NCBI RefSeq assembly: GCF_006716125.1
Contig: NZ_VFOM01000001.1
Span: 1,302,001-1,366,000, forward strand
Source: Homoserinimonas aerilata
GTDB lineage: Bacteria; Actinomycetota; Actinomycetes; Actinomycetales; Microbacteriaceae
Direction: 5' to 3'
DNA: 64,000 nucleotides
Below, piece by piece: positions 24,213 to 32,866 of this stretch. The translations under genes were made by a program, and so were the position numbers. The notes below the pieces were generated by a model, which was not told the DNA's origin, did no database searches, and saw only the letters and a list, made by a program, of their open reading frames with translations. Within the stretch, counting starts at the first letter, position 1. Each line of letters starts with the position of its first letter.

Positions 24213-25745
24213 TCAGTCCGTGGCGGGCGCGTTCGGGGCGGCGGCCCGACGGGCGGGCTTCGACTGTTCGGTCATCGCGCGCCCCACGGCCTCGCCCGTG
24301 GCACGGCCCGTGACGATCTCGGAGATGTCGATGCCGACAAGATCCTTGATGATCTTCGTCGACGTGGCCAGCTGCGACGCGACGCTCTGGCCGAGCTGTT
24401 CCGAGCCGTTGCCGTCACTCGAGATGATCGTCATGTTCGAGATGGCGGAGAGCGGCTCGGATGCGGCACGCACGATATCGGGCAGCTGGTTGATGAGCTG
24501 CTGGCGGAGCAGCTCGGTGGCGCGCTCCTCGAGCGCCTCGGCGCGAGCCCTCGCAGACTCCGCCTCAGCGGCACCCTTGACTCGGATCGATTCGGCCTCG
24601 GCCTCACCCTCAGCCCTCAGCGCCTCAGCGGCCGCGATACGGCGGTTGCGCTCGGCGATTCCCTCGGCCTCAACAGCCTGCGCCGCGTAGCCTCGGCTGT
24701 TCTTCTCTGCGATGCTCTCGGCCTCGAGCGCCTCGGCCGACGACTTGCGGCGGTCACGGTCGGCGTTGGCTGCGGCCACTGCTGCGCCGGCGGATGCTTC
24801 GGCACTCTTCTCGACCGCATAGGCCTCAGCGTCGGCGACGGCGCGGATCTCGGCGTCGAGCTCCTGCTTGCGCAGGCCGACGCGCTTGCCCGCGGTGATC
24901 TCCTGCTGCGAGATGACCTCCTGCTGGGCGATCGCCTCGGCCAGAGGACGAGAAGAATCAGCCTCGGCGCGCGCCTTGTCGGTCTCCTTCTGGATCTCGG
25001 CGTTACGCAGGTCGAGCTTGCGCTGCTGCTCGGCGACGGCCTGCTCCGCACCGATGCGGGCCTCCTCGGAGGCCTGACGAGACACCGACTCGGCGATCTC
25101 GGCGACCTGCTTCACCCGGGCGGCTTCGGCGCGACCCAGGTCACGGATGTATCCGTTGTCGTCGTCGATCTCCTTGATCTGCAGGGTGTCGATCTGGAGG
25201 CCCTGCACGTCGAGCGACTCACGCACCGCCTCGAGCACCTGCCCCTGCAGCACCTGGCGGTTGGTGATGATCTCGGTGACCGTGAGCTGGCCGACGATCG
25301 ATCGCACCGACCCGCTCAGCACCTCCTCGGTGGAGGTCTCGATCTGGTCCTGCTGGTTGAGGAAGCGCTGGGCGGCGGCACGTACCATCTCCTCGGAGCC
25401 GCCCACCTTGACGACGGCCACCGCGTTGACGCGGATCGTGATGGCATCCTTCGTCTGCGCTGTCGCCTGTACATTCAGCTGGCGGCTGCGCAGGCTCAGC
25501 TTGAAGTGTGCCTCCACGATCGGCTTGACGAAGACGCGCGAACCAAAGACGACCTTCTGCCCGGCGTTCTCGAACTCGCCGCTCGCCGCCCTGGCACCCT
25601 TCTGGCGCGAGGTCACGATGATCGCCTCATCCGGCTTGGCGATCTTGATACCGCGCAGCGTCAGCACGAGGAACACAAGCACCACGACCACGGCGATGCC
25701 GATGAGCACCGGAAGCAGCAGGAGTTCGAAGGGGAAGAACGGCAC
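24213..25745 (-). CDS. Flotillin-family (SPFH) membrane scaffold protein
   Basis: Flotillins organise membrane microdomains. The product (510 residues from GTG 25745) has one N-terminal membrane segment (about 5-30), an SPFH/band 7 domain (about 35-220), and a long Glu/Ala-rich coiled coil (about 220-420) with repeated EAE/AEAES units typical of flotillin, ending in a basic Ala/Pro tail. The GTG was preferred because GAGAGG sits 6 nt upstream; ATGs at 25802 and 25823 give 19 or 26 more residues but lack a ribosome site. It is divergent from the MFS exporter. NfeD, a common flotillin partner, is not next to it. Confidence 0.88.
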   Translation of the reverse strand: MPFFPFELLLLPVLIGIAVVVVLVFLVLTLRGIKIAKPDEAIIVTSRQKGARAASGEFENAGQKVVFGSRVFVKPIVEAHFKLSLRSRQLNVQATAQTKDAITIRVNAVAVVKVGGSEEMVRAAAQRFLNQQDQIETSTEEVLSGSVRSIVGQLTVTEIITNRQVLQGQVLEAVRESLDVQGLQIDTLQIKEIDDDNGYIRDLGRAEAARVKQVAEIAESVSRQASEEARIGAEQAVAEQQRKLDLRNAEIQKETDKARAEADSSRPLAEAIAQQEVISQQEITAGKRVGLRKQELDAEIRAVADAEAYAVEKSAEASAGAAVAAANADRDRRKSSAEALEAESIAEKNSRGYAAQAVEAEGIAERNRRIAAAEALRAEGEAEAESIRVKGAAEAESARARAEALEERATELLRQQLINQLPDIVRAASEPLSAISNMTIISSDGNGSEQLGQSVASQLATSTKIIKDLVGIDISEIVTGRATGEAVGRAMTEQSKPARRAAAPNAPATD

Positions 25746-25989
25746 GAGGGGCCTCTCGTCGATGAAACGGGCGGAAGGGGCGACCCCCGAGAAGAGGGGC
25801 ATCAATCGAGTATGGCCGAACATCCGGCGACGATGCCACCGGGTGGACAATATGTGGACAACGGATGGAAAGCGGATGCGCTCCCGGCAGAAAGATTTCA
25901 ATGTCGGTGGAATACGACACACTGGTTTCTGCGTTGCCCTCAGGGCCGCGATCGCGATGCACCCCCACTCTTTTCGACAGGACAGCCGT

Positions 25990-27507
25990 ATGACTGACAC
26001 CTCCTCCAGCACCGCCACGGGTGCCGTTCCCGTGCCGAACGCCGCATCGCTGGGAACCGCACCCTCTACCGAGGCCGAGGCCCGTATCGCGTCACGCAAC
26101 CGTCTCGTGATCGGCCTGCTGCTGGTCTCGGCGTTCGTGGTCATCCTGAACGAGACGGTTCTGGGCGTCGCCCAGACGCGCCTCGAGCACGACCTCGGCG
26201 TGCCCTACAGCCTCATCCAGTGGTTGACGACGGGGTTCATGCTGACGATGGCCGTCGTGATCCCGATCACGGGCTTCCTGTTGGAGCGCTTCACCACGCG
26301 CGGCGTCTTCATCACCGCGATGTCGTTGTTCAGCCTGGGCACCCTCATCTGTGCCCTCGCCCCCGGCTTCGAGGTGCTACTAGCTGGCCGCATCGTGCAG
26401 GCGACCGGAACGGCGATCATGATGCCGCTGCTCATGACGACCGTCATGAACCTCGTGCCGCCGTCGGCGCGCGGCCGCACCATGGGCAACATCTCGATCG
26501 TCATCTCGGTGGCGCCCGCGCTCGGCCCGACCATCTCGGGCCTGATCCTGAACGTGCTCGAATGGCGTTGGCTGTTCCTGCTCGTGCTGCCGATCGCGAT
26601 CGGCGCGCTTGTGCTCGGCGCGGCCCGTATCGAGAACGTCACAGAGCCCCGCAAGGTTCCCGTCGATTCGCTGTCGGTCGTGCTGTCCGCGCTCGGCTTC
26701 GGCGGGCTCATCTTCGGCCTGAGCAGCCTCGGCGAGGCCGCCCGGGGCGCGGCCACCGTGCCGCTCTGGATCCCCATCGGGGTCGGCATCGCCGCCCTCG
26801 TGCTGTTCGTCCTGCGCCAGCGCAGGCTCCAGCGTTCCGACCGTGCCCTGCTCGATCTGCGCACGTTCCTGTCGCCCGTGTTCAGCGTCTCCACGATCAT
26901 GCTCGTCATCAGCATGATCGCCCTGTTCGGCATGGTCGTCGTGCTCCCCATCTACACGCAGGAGGTACTGGGGCTCGACACGCTGACCACCGGGCTCCTC
27001 CTGCTTCCCGGCGGGCTGCTGATGGGTGTGATGGCACCGTTCGTGGGGCGTTTCTACGACCGCTTCGGGCCGGCACCGCTCGTCGTGCCCGGCTCGATCA
27101 TCGTGAGCGGGGCCCTCTGGGGCACCACGCTGCTCGGTGTTGACACACCGTTCCTGTGGGTGCTCGTCGCGCATGTCGCCCTGAGCATCGGCCTCGCACT
27201 GCTGTTCACCCCCCTGTTCACCTCGGCACTCGGCTCGCTGCGGCCCTCCCTCTACTCGCACGGCAGTGCGATCGTCGGAACCGTGCAGCAGCTCGCCGGC
27301 GCGGCCGGAACGGCACTGTTCATCAGCGTCATGACGGCGCAGTCGATCGCACTCGCGGGCGGAGGCGCGCCCGACGTCGCGGACACGGCCGGGGGCATCC
27401 ACATGGCCTTCGTCTGCGGTGCAGTCATCTCGCTGCTCGCGGTCGTCGCCGCGTTCTTCGTGCGCAAGCCGGCCGACATGCCTGAGGGAATGCACGCGGG
27501 GCACTGA
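25990..27507 (+). CDS. MFS multidrug exporter, DHA2 (EmrB/QacA) family
   Basis: Proton-driven drug/H+ antiporter-type protein of 505 residues with about 14 membrane segments, the usual DHA2 count. Visible family features are the N-terminal VVILNETVLGVAQ helix, the QWLTTGFMLTMAVVIPITG helix 2 and the motif C-like GPTISGLIL in helix 5. The ATG at 25990 opens a 35-residue polar N-terminus. No regulator is adjacent; the substrate cannot be read from sequence. The EI24 gene follows 32 nt later on the same strand. Confidence 0.9.
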   Translation: MTDTSSSTATGAVPVPNAASLGTAPSTEAEARIASRNRLVIGLLLVSAFVVILNETVLGVAQTRLEHDLGVPYSLIQWLTTGFMLTMAVVIPITGFLLERFTTRGVFITAMSLFSLGTLICALAPGFEVLLAGRIVQATGTAIMMPLLMTTVMNLVPPSARGRTMGNISIVISVAPALGPTISGLILNVLEWRWLFLLVLPIAIGALVLGAARIENVTEPRKVPVDSLSVVLSALGFGGLIFGLSSLGEAARGAATVPLWIPIGVGIAALVLFVLRQRRLQRSDRALLDLRTFLSPVFSVSTIMLVISMIALFGMVVVLPIYTQEVLGLDTLTTGLLLLPGGLLMGVMAPFVGRFYDRFGPAPLVVPGSIIVSGALWGTTLLGVDTPFLWVLVAHVALSIGLALLFTPLFTSALGSLRPSLYSHGSAIVGTVQQLAGAAGTALFISVMTAQSIALAGGGAPDVADTAGGIHMAFVCGAVISLLAVVAAFFVRKPADMPEGMHAGH

Positions 27508-27539
27508 GCCTCCACGGCCCGGCCTTCTAGGATCGTGAT

Positions 27540-28346
27540 GTGACAGCCGTGGCTCCGAAGCATCCGAGATTCTCCGCAGTGCGAGGCTTCTTCGAGGGCG
27601 CCGGGCTGCTGTTCCGTGGCTTCGCTACCTGGGGTACTTCACCGAAACGCATGCTGCTGGGCCTCATCCCCGGCGCGATCACCTTCGCGATCTACATCGC
27701 GATCGTGATCGCGTTCGTGGCGACGATCGGGCCGATCACCGACTGGCTGACGCCGTTCGCGAGCGGCTGGGATGACTCGCTGCGCACGCTCCTGCGCATC
27801 GCCGTCGGCCTGGCCCTCGCCGTGGCGGCATCCCTCGTGCTCGTCTACTCGTTCACCGTGGTGACGCTCGCGGTCGGGCAGCCGTTCTTCGAGCGCATCT
27901 CCCGCGACGTGGATGATGCGCTCGGCACCGTTCCCGAGGCGCCCCAGCCGGGCTTCTGGCGGGGGCTGTGGCGTGGCATGGCCGAGGCGCTCGGGGTTCT
28001 CGCCCTGACCCTCCTGATCGGCCTGGGGCTGTTCCTGCTGAGCCTCGTGCCGGTGGTCGGCTCTCCACTCGCGGCCGTCACCGGAGCGTTCACGGGCGGC
28101 TGGTTCCTGGCGCTCGAACTCAGTGCGGTGCCGCTTCAGCGTCGAGGCCTGCGCTTCGGACAGCGACGCCGGATGCTGGGGACCAGACGCTCGGTGACGC
28201 TCGGCTTCGGCGTCGTCACATTTCTGCTGTTCCTCGTGCCGCTCGGCGCCATCGTGACGATGCCTGCGGCGGTCGCGGGCGGCACACTGCTGGCCCGATC
28301 CGCGCTCGGCGAGGCCGTGCGCCCTGCGGCGACGCCGACACCCTAG
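27540..28346 (+). CDS. EI24/CysZ-like integral membrane protein
   Basis: A 268-residue protein with four to six hydrophobic segments and the EI24 (CysZ/etoposide-induced 2.4) pattern: an RGF(A/E)xxxxSPKRMLLGLIPG start, a GQPFFERIS motif and the VPVVGSPLAAVTGAF helix, with a C-terminal RRRMLGTRRSVTLGFG motif. CysZ transports sulfate in Proteobacteria; for actinobacterial EI24 proteins that role is not established. The GTG start at 27540 follows AGGATC, 32 nt after the MFS gene, and the two may be co-transcribed. It is convergent with the thiamine-binding protein gene (7-nt gap). Confidence 0.85.
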   Translation: MTAVAPKHPRFSAVRGFFEGAGLLFRGFATWGTSPKRMLLGLIPGAITFAIYIAIVIAFVATIGPITDWLTPFASGWDDSLRTLLRIAVGLALAVAASLVLVYSFTVVTLAVGQPFFERISRDVDDALGTVPEAPQPGFWRGLWRGMAEALGVLALTLLIGLGLFLLSLVPVVGSPLAAVTGAFTGGWFLALELSAVPLQRRGLRFGQRRRMLGTRRSVTLGFGVVTFLLFLVPLGAIVTMPAAVAGGTLLARSALGEAVRPAATPTP

Positions 28347-28353
28347 CCGCGTC

Positions 28354-28665
28354 TCAGCTCTGCTCTCGGATCGCCTGCTCCAGCCGTTCGACCTTGCCGC
28401 TCAGCTCGCCGCTGTGACCGGGGCGGATGTCTGCCTTCAGCACCAGGGAGATCCGTGATCCGAACGGTTCGACGGCCTCGACCGCGCGCTTCACGACGCC
28501 CATGACCGTGTCCCAGTCGGGGCCCTCGATCTCCGTGAACATCGACGAGGTACGATTCGGCAGCCCGCTCTCGCGCACCACCCGCACTGCGGCGGCGACG
28601 GCGTCGTGAACGGACGCGTCGGGGTTCTCTCCCCCGCTCGGCGCCACCGAGAATGCGATCAACAT
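28354..28665 (-). CDS. MTH1187-family thiamine-binding protein (YkoF/YqgV-like)
   Basis: A 103-residue ferredoxin-like protein of the MTH1187/DUF77 family, whose YkoF relatives bind thiamine or its pyrimidine (HMP). The hallmarks are the short N-terminal strand (LIAFSVAPSG), the ETG-like MFTEIEGPDWDTVM turn and the RISLVLKADIRPG strand. Presence of a TPP-riboswitch-controlled ykoEDC operon about 4 kb away supports a thiamine link; the direct role (binding in the cytoplasm, possibly delivery or buffering) is inferred. Confidence 0.8.
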   Translation of the reverse strand: MLIAFSVAPSGGENPDASVHDAVAAAVRVVRESGLPNRTSSMFTEIEGPDWDTVMGVVKRAVEAVEPFGSRISLVLKADIRPGHSGELSGKVERLEQAIREQS

Positions 28666-28732
28666 GCTGGACCTCCCTGTTCTGACGATGCCGGCGCCGA
28701 TGATGCTCGGTCGCTGGTGTCACATCCGTGTT

Positions 28733-28756
28733 GCGATTGCCTGTGCGATTGCCTGT
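28733..28756. repeat. 12-bp perfect tandem repeat, two copies
   Basis: GCGATTGCCTGT twice in tandem in the divergent space between the thiamine-binding protein and YceI genes. It may be a simple duplication or a pair of protein-binding sites; nothing else in this 205-nt gap was recognised. Confidence 0.7.
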
Positions 28757-28870
28757 GCCGTCGCGCATTCCGAGCCTATCCATAGGTTTCGCTCGCTAAT
28801 CTGGGGCTCCCCGCCGCCGACGCCGTAGGGATGCAGACCGCAAGGCACAGCGACGACGAGAGAAGGCCCC

Positions 28871-29581
28871 GTGGCACGACCATCGAAGAAGAAGACGATC
28901 ATCCTCATCAGCGTCGCGGCCGTGATCGCGCTCGGGGCGACCGCGGCGATCGCCGGCCCCGTCTTCTACCGGGACGTCATCGCCGGGCCGGCCGACGATG
29001 CCCCCACAGCAGAGTTGGACACGCGCGCGCCGAGCACGCTCGATGAGAGCACCCTCGCGGGCGACTGGACGGTCACGGATGGCTCGTATGCGGGCTATCG
29101 CGTCGATGAGGTGCTCAACGGGGTCGATGTGACCGTCACCGGACGCACCGAAGACGTCGCGGGAACGGTGACCACGAGCGACACCGCCGTGACTGCGGCG
29201 ACGATCACGGTGGACGTGGCGAGCATCGCGACCGACTCCAGCCAGCGCGACGCCTACTTCAGGGACAGCGCCCTGCAGGTGTCGGAGCATCCGACAGCCA
29301 CCTTCGAGTTGACGAGCCCCATCGAGGCACCGTCGGATGCCACTGTCGACGCCGAGAGCACGGTGACCGCCGCAGGGGTGCTCACCCTCGCCGGTGTCAG
29401 CCAGGACGTGACAGTGGATGTGACGGCTGCGGCCGACGGCGACACCATCCGCATCGCCGGCCAGATCCCGGTGACCTTCGCCGACTTCGGCGTGCAGGCA
29501 CCGTCACTCGGCTTCGTGAAGGTGGAGGACACCGGCTTCGTGGAGTTCCTGGTGGTGCTGGAACAGGGACCGCGAGGCTGA
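28871..29581 (+). CDS. YceI-family lipid-binding-like protein with N-terminal membrane anchor
   Basis: YceI proteins form a lipocalin-like barrel that binds isoprenoid-type lipids. The 236-residue product has a basic N-terminus and a membrane segment (about 9-29) that should anchor the domain outside the cell; the YceI domain follows (about 62-232), with the GDWTV start, a QRDAYFRD motif and HPTATFELTS. Start is GTG 28871 with GAAGG upstream. No cytochrome b561 partner is nearby. Ligand unknown. Confidence 0.88.
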   Translation: MARPSKKKTIILISVAAVIALGATAAIAGPVFYRDVIAGPADDAPTAELDTRAPSTLDESTLAGDWTVTDGSYAGYRVDEVLNGVDVTVTGRTEDVAGTVTTSDTAVTAATITVDVASIATDSSQRDAYFRDSALQVSEHPTATFELTSPIEAPSDATVDAESTVTAAGVLTLAGVSQDVTVDVTAAADGDTIRIAGQIPVTFADFGVQAPSLGFVKVEDTGFVEFLVVLEQGPRG

Positions 29582-29729
29582 CATCCGGCCAGCATCCGGC
29601 CGATATTTCGGTCACGAAAGGGTGGTCAGGCGACCAGAGTCGGCCTAACCTCGAGGCGTAGGGCCCCATCTCGGTATGCCTTCGTGGTGGCTGTGAGCGG
29701 GCAGATCTCAGAACCTCAAGGGAGAGACG

Positions 29730-32024
29730 ATGAGCGCGACCTCGCGGTATTCCAAGGGTGAAGTCGTGCCCGAACCTGTTCTGCAGCAGGATCCGAAACT
29801 TCCACCCGTTGCGGTCGATCCACAGAAGCTGGCCGCCGAGGATCGGCGCTGGACCCCGCTCAAGGTGATCATCTGGGCCGCGATCTCACTGCTCGGTGGC
29901 CTCAGCTGGGTGATGCTGGCGATCGTGCGCGGTGAGACGGTCAACGCCATCTGGTTCGTCTTCGCGGCCGTGTGCACCTATTTCATCTTCTACCGCTTCT
30001 ACTCGAAGTACATCGAGAAGTACGTGACAAGGCCGGATGATCGGCGCGCCACCCCCGCGGAGTACAAGGCCGACGGCAAAGACTTCGTCGCGACCGACCG
30101 CAGGGTTCTCTACGGTCACCACTTCGCGGCGATTGCCGGGGCCGGTCCCCTCGTCGGGCCCGTGCTCGCCGCACAGATGGGCTTCCTCCCCGGAACGCTG
30201 TGGATCATCGTCGGCGTAGTGCTCGCCGGCGCCGTGCAGGACTACCTCGTGCTGTTCTTCTCAATGCGCCGCGGCGGGCGCTCGCTCGGGCAGATGGCGC
30301 GGGACGAGCTCGGGCCGGTCGGTGGCACCGCCGCCATAATCGCGACCCTCGCCATCATGGTGATCATCGTCGCCATCCTCGCGCTCGTCGTCGTCAATGC
30401 GCTGGCCGAGAGCCCGTGGGGCGTCTTCTCCGTGTCGATGACCATCCCGATCGCACTGTTCATGGGCTGCTATCTGCGCTTCCTGCGGCCGGGCAAGGTC
30501 GTGGAGGTTTCCATCATCGGTTTCGTGCTGCTCATGGCGGCGATCATCGGCGGCGGCGCGGTCGCCGAGACGGAGTGGGGCGCGGCACTGTTCACGCTCG
30601 ACCCGCTGCCGATCGCGATCGGCATCGTCATCTACGGCTTCATCGCCGCCATCCTCCCGGTCTGGCTTCTGCTCGCCCCGCGCGACTACCTCTCGACGTT
30701 CATGAAGGTCGGCACGATCGTGATGCTGGCCGTGGCGATCGTCATCGTGCGACCCGAGATCACCGTTCCCGCGTTCACGGAGTTCGCCGCCACCGGTGAG
30801 GGCCCCGTCGTGGCCGGGCCGCTGTGGCCGTTCCTGTTCGTGACCATCGCGTGCGGTGCCCTCTCGGGATTCCACGCCCTGATCGCATCCGGAACCACCC
30901 CCAAGCTCGTCGAGAAGGAACGCCAGACCCGGATGATCGGCTACGGCGGCATGCTCATGGAGTCGTTCGTGGCCATCATGGCTCTGGTGGCCGCCCTCTC
31001 GATCGACCAGGGCATCTACTTCGCGATGAACTCATCGGCGGGCGCGACCGGCGGAACCGTCGAGGGTGCCGTCGCCTTCGTCAACAATCTGGGGCTCACA
31101 GGCGTGCACGTCGATGCGGATGCCCTGCTGCAGACCGCAAAGGATGTGGGCGAGGAGAGCATCGTCTCGCGGACGGGCGGGGCGCCGACCCTTGCCGTCG
31201 GCCTCTCGCACATCATGCATCAGTGGCTGGGCGGGCCGAGCCTCATGGCGTTCTGGTACCACTTCGCCATCATGTTCGAGGCGCTCTTCATCCTCACCGC
31301 CGTCGACGCCGGCACCCGGGTGGCCCGCTTCATGCTGCAGGACAGCATCGGGAATGCCGTGCCCCGTTTCAAGGACACCTCATGGAGGCCGGGAGCCTGG
31401 CTGACGACGGCGATCATGGTCGCCGCGTGGGGCGCGATCCTCGTGCTGGGCGTCACGGATCCGCTCGGCGGTATCAACACCTTCTTCCCGCTCTTCGGCA
31501 TCGCCAATCAGCTGCTGGCGGCGATCGCGCTGGCGGTGTGCATGGCGATCATGGCGAAGAAGGGCCTGTTCAAGTACCTGTGGGTGGTCATCCTGCCGCT
31601 GGGATTCGCCGCGGTCATCACCATCTGGGCGTCAGGGCTCAAGATCTTCTCGCCCATCCCCTCGATCGGATACTTCGCGCAGAATGGTGCATTCGCGGGG
31701 GCTCTCGCTGCTGGCGAGACGAGCTTCGGAACGGCCACGAGCGTCGAGGCCATGCAGGCTGTCGTGCGCAACACCATGGTGCAGGGCGTGCTGTCGGTGT
31801 TGTTCGTCGTGCTCGCGATAATCGTCATCCTGGCCGCGGCGGCTGCCACCTGGCGGTCGTGGCGTACGCGCGAACTGGGCACCAGCGAGGACACAGCCGT
31901 GCCGTCGCGCCTCTTCGCACCGGCCGGTTTCGTGGCGACGCCCGCCGAGCGCGAGATCCAGTCCCAGTGGGATGCGAGGCCGGATGCCCGCGGCTCGGTC
32001 CGCGCGAAGAGGGGCGATCACTGA
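29730..32024 (+). CDS. cstA: Carbon starvation protein CstA (pyruvate/peptide transporter family)
   Basis: A 764-residue membrane protein with about 18 hydrophobic segments; CstA-family proteins import pyruvate or peptides in starving cells. Recognisable parts are the YRFYSKYIEKYV loop, ATDRRVLYGHHFAAIAGAGP, the AQMGFLPGTLW motif and the FHALIASGTTPK motif. The N-terminal 40 polar residues are longer than in E. coli CstA (701 residues). ATG 29730 is preceded by AAGGGAGAGA. Its TGA shares one base with the ATG of ybdD (TGATG), the conserved cstA-ybdD pairing. Confidence 0.95.
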   Translation: MSATSRYSKGEVVPEPVLQQDPKLPPVAVDPQKLAAEDRRWTPLKVIIWAAISLLGGLSWVMLAIVRGETVNAIWFVFAAVCTYFIFYRFYSKYIEKYVTRPDDRRATPAEYKADGKDFVATDRRVLYGHHFAAIAGAGPLVGPVLAAQMGFLPGTLWIIVGVVLAGAVQDYLVLFFSMRRGGRSLGQMARDELGPVGGTAAIIATLAIMVIIVAILALVVVNALAESPWGVFSVSMTIPIALFMGCYLRFLRPGKVVEVSIIGFVLLMAAIIGGGAVAETEWGAALFTLDPLPIAIGIVIYGFIAAILPVWLLLAPRDYLSTFMKVGTIVMLAVAIVIVRPEITVPAFTEFAATGEGPVVAGPLWPFLFVTIACGALSGFHALIASGTTPKLVEKERQTRMIGYGGMLMESFVAIMALVAALSIDQGIYFAMNSSAGATGGTVEGAVAFVNNLGLTGVHVDADALLQTAKDVGEESIVSRTGGAPTLAVGLSHIMHQWLGGPSLMAFWYHFAIMFEALFILTAVDAGTRVARFMLQDSIGNAVPRFKDTSWRPGAWLTTAIMVAAWGAILVLGVTDPLGGINTFFPLFGIANQLLAAIALAVCMAIMAKKGLFKYLWVVILPLGFAAVITIWASGLKIFSPIPSIGYFAQNGAFAGALAAGETSFGTATSVEAMQAVVRNTMVQGVLSVLFVVLAIIVILAAAAATWRSWRTRELGTSEDTAVPSRLFAPAGFVATPAEREIQSQWDARPDARGSVRAKRGDH

Positions 32025-32245
32025 TGAGCGTCTCAGGCTCGAGCTTCTCGGCCACCATCCGCAGGGGGCTCGGCGGGCTCTCCTGGTACGTGCGCGGGGT
32101 CATGGGCGGCGACGCCTACGAGAAGTATCTCGATCACCACTTCTCGAGCCATGACGCCCTCGAGCATCCGCCCATGACGGAACGCGAGTTCTGGCGCGAC
32201 CGAGACGACAGGCAGGATCGCGAGCCGCAGGGCAGGTGCTGCTGA
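32024..32245 (+). CDS. YbdD/YjiX-family small protein
   Basis: A 73-residue protein with the family core GGLSWYVRGVMGGDAYEKYL and the HPPMTEREFWRDR motif. YbdD/YjiX proteins are required together with CstA/BtsT-type carriers for transport. It overlaps cstA by one base, so production of the pair is coupled. The three last residues include two Cys (RCC), as in many homologues. Confidence 0.9.
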   Translation: MSVSGSSFSATIRRGLGGLSWYVRGVMGGDAYEKYLDHHFSSHDALEHPPMTEREFWRDRDDRQDREPQGRCC

Positions 32246-32262
32246 GCACACGCGGGCCGCGG

Positions 32263-32334
32263 CGGCTGCGTTGACTGAGGCGGCCGCGTCGGCTGAAGCG
32301 GCCGCGTCGGCTGAAGCGGCTGCGGCTCAGCGCT
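32263..32334. repeat. 18-bp tandem repeat array
   Basis: Two perfect copies of CGGCCGCGTCGGCTGAAG (32281-32316) are flanked by a diverged copy before (32263-32280) and a partial copy after. The array fills the space between the convergent ybdD and P-loop kinase genes and reaches the stop codon of the kinase gene (32327-32329). Copy-number change by slippage could alter the kinase C-terminus. Confidence 0.8.
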
Positions 32335-32866
32335 CGTCGATGACGAGATCGGCGAGCAGTTGAGGTCGCTCGCGTTCGAGAAACGCGGCCTCCTGCGCGG
32401 CCCACCGGTCCCAGTGCGGGGCGTAGGCGTCACCGTCGCGCTCGAGTGCCCGGCGCTTGCGGGTCGGCTCATCAAGCTCAACCCACACGCCCAGCGTCGC
32501 GAGGGCACGGTTATTTCGGCTGAGTGAACCGGAACCCTCGATCACGAGGGAACGGGAGGGGTCGACAGTGTGCCATTCGGCGGTCCGGTCGTTCTCCCAG
32601 TCCCAACGGAACCAACCGGGCTCGGATGCCGCGAGCACCCGTTCGTGCACCATCCGGCTGCCCTCCTCCAGGCCGTCCCATCCCGGGTAGAGGTCGTCGA
32701 GCCTCAGCAGTTGGGCGTCCGGGATCGCGGCGGCCACCACGGGTGCGAGCGTGGTCTTGCCCGAGCCTGATCCCCCGTCGATGAGTACCACCTGCCGTCG
32801 CTCGCGCGGCAGCAGCGCGAGGATCGCCTCGATGTTCTGTGGGCGTGTGACGTCATGGCGCGGCAA
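32327..32866 (-). CDS. P-loop nucleoside/small-molecule kinase-like protein in the thiamine-precursor transport operon
   Basis: The 179-residue protein has a Walker A motif (DGGSGSGKTT, about 30-39), a DDLYPGWDGL motif after strand 2 that resembles the substrate site of uridine kinase-type enzymes, and an LID-like RKRRALERDGD segment. The fold is that of small phosphotransferases. The best start is TTG 32866 (GGAA upstream), which overlaps ykoC by 14 bp; no in-frame ATG fits. As the fourth gene behind a TPP riboswitch it could phosphorylate an imported thiamine precursor, but this is inference; a generic uridine/cytidylate kinase relative is the alternative. Confidence 0.7.
   Translation of the reverse strand: MPRHDVTRPQNIEAILALLPRERRQVVLIDGGSGSGKTTLAPVVAAAIPDAQLLRLDDLYPGWDGLEEGSRMVHERVLAASEPGWFRWDWENDRTAEWHTVDPSRSLVIEGSGSLSRNNRALATLGVWVELDEPTRKRRALERDGDAYAPHWDRWAAQEAAFLERERPQLLADLVIDER

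Noticed and set aside
29636..29660. Second iron box upstream of cstA
   Set aside because: GCCTAACCT matches one half of the DtxR operator, but only 11 of 19 positions fit overall.
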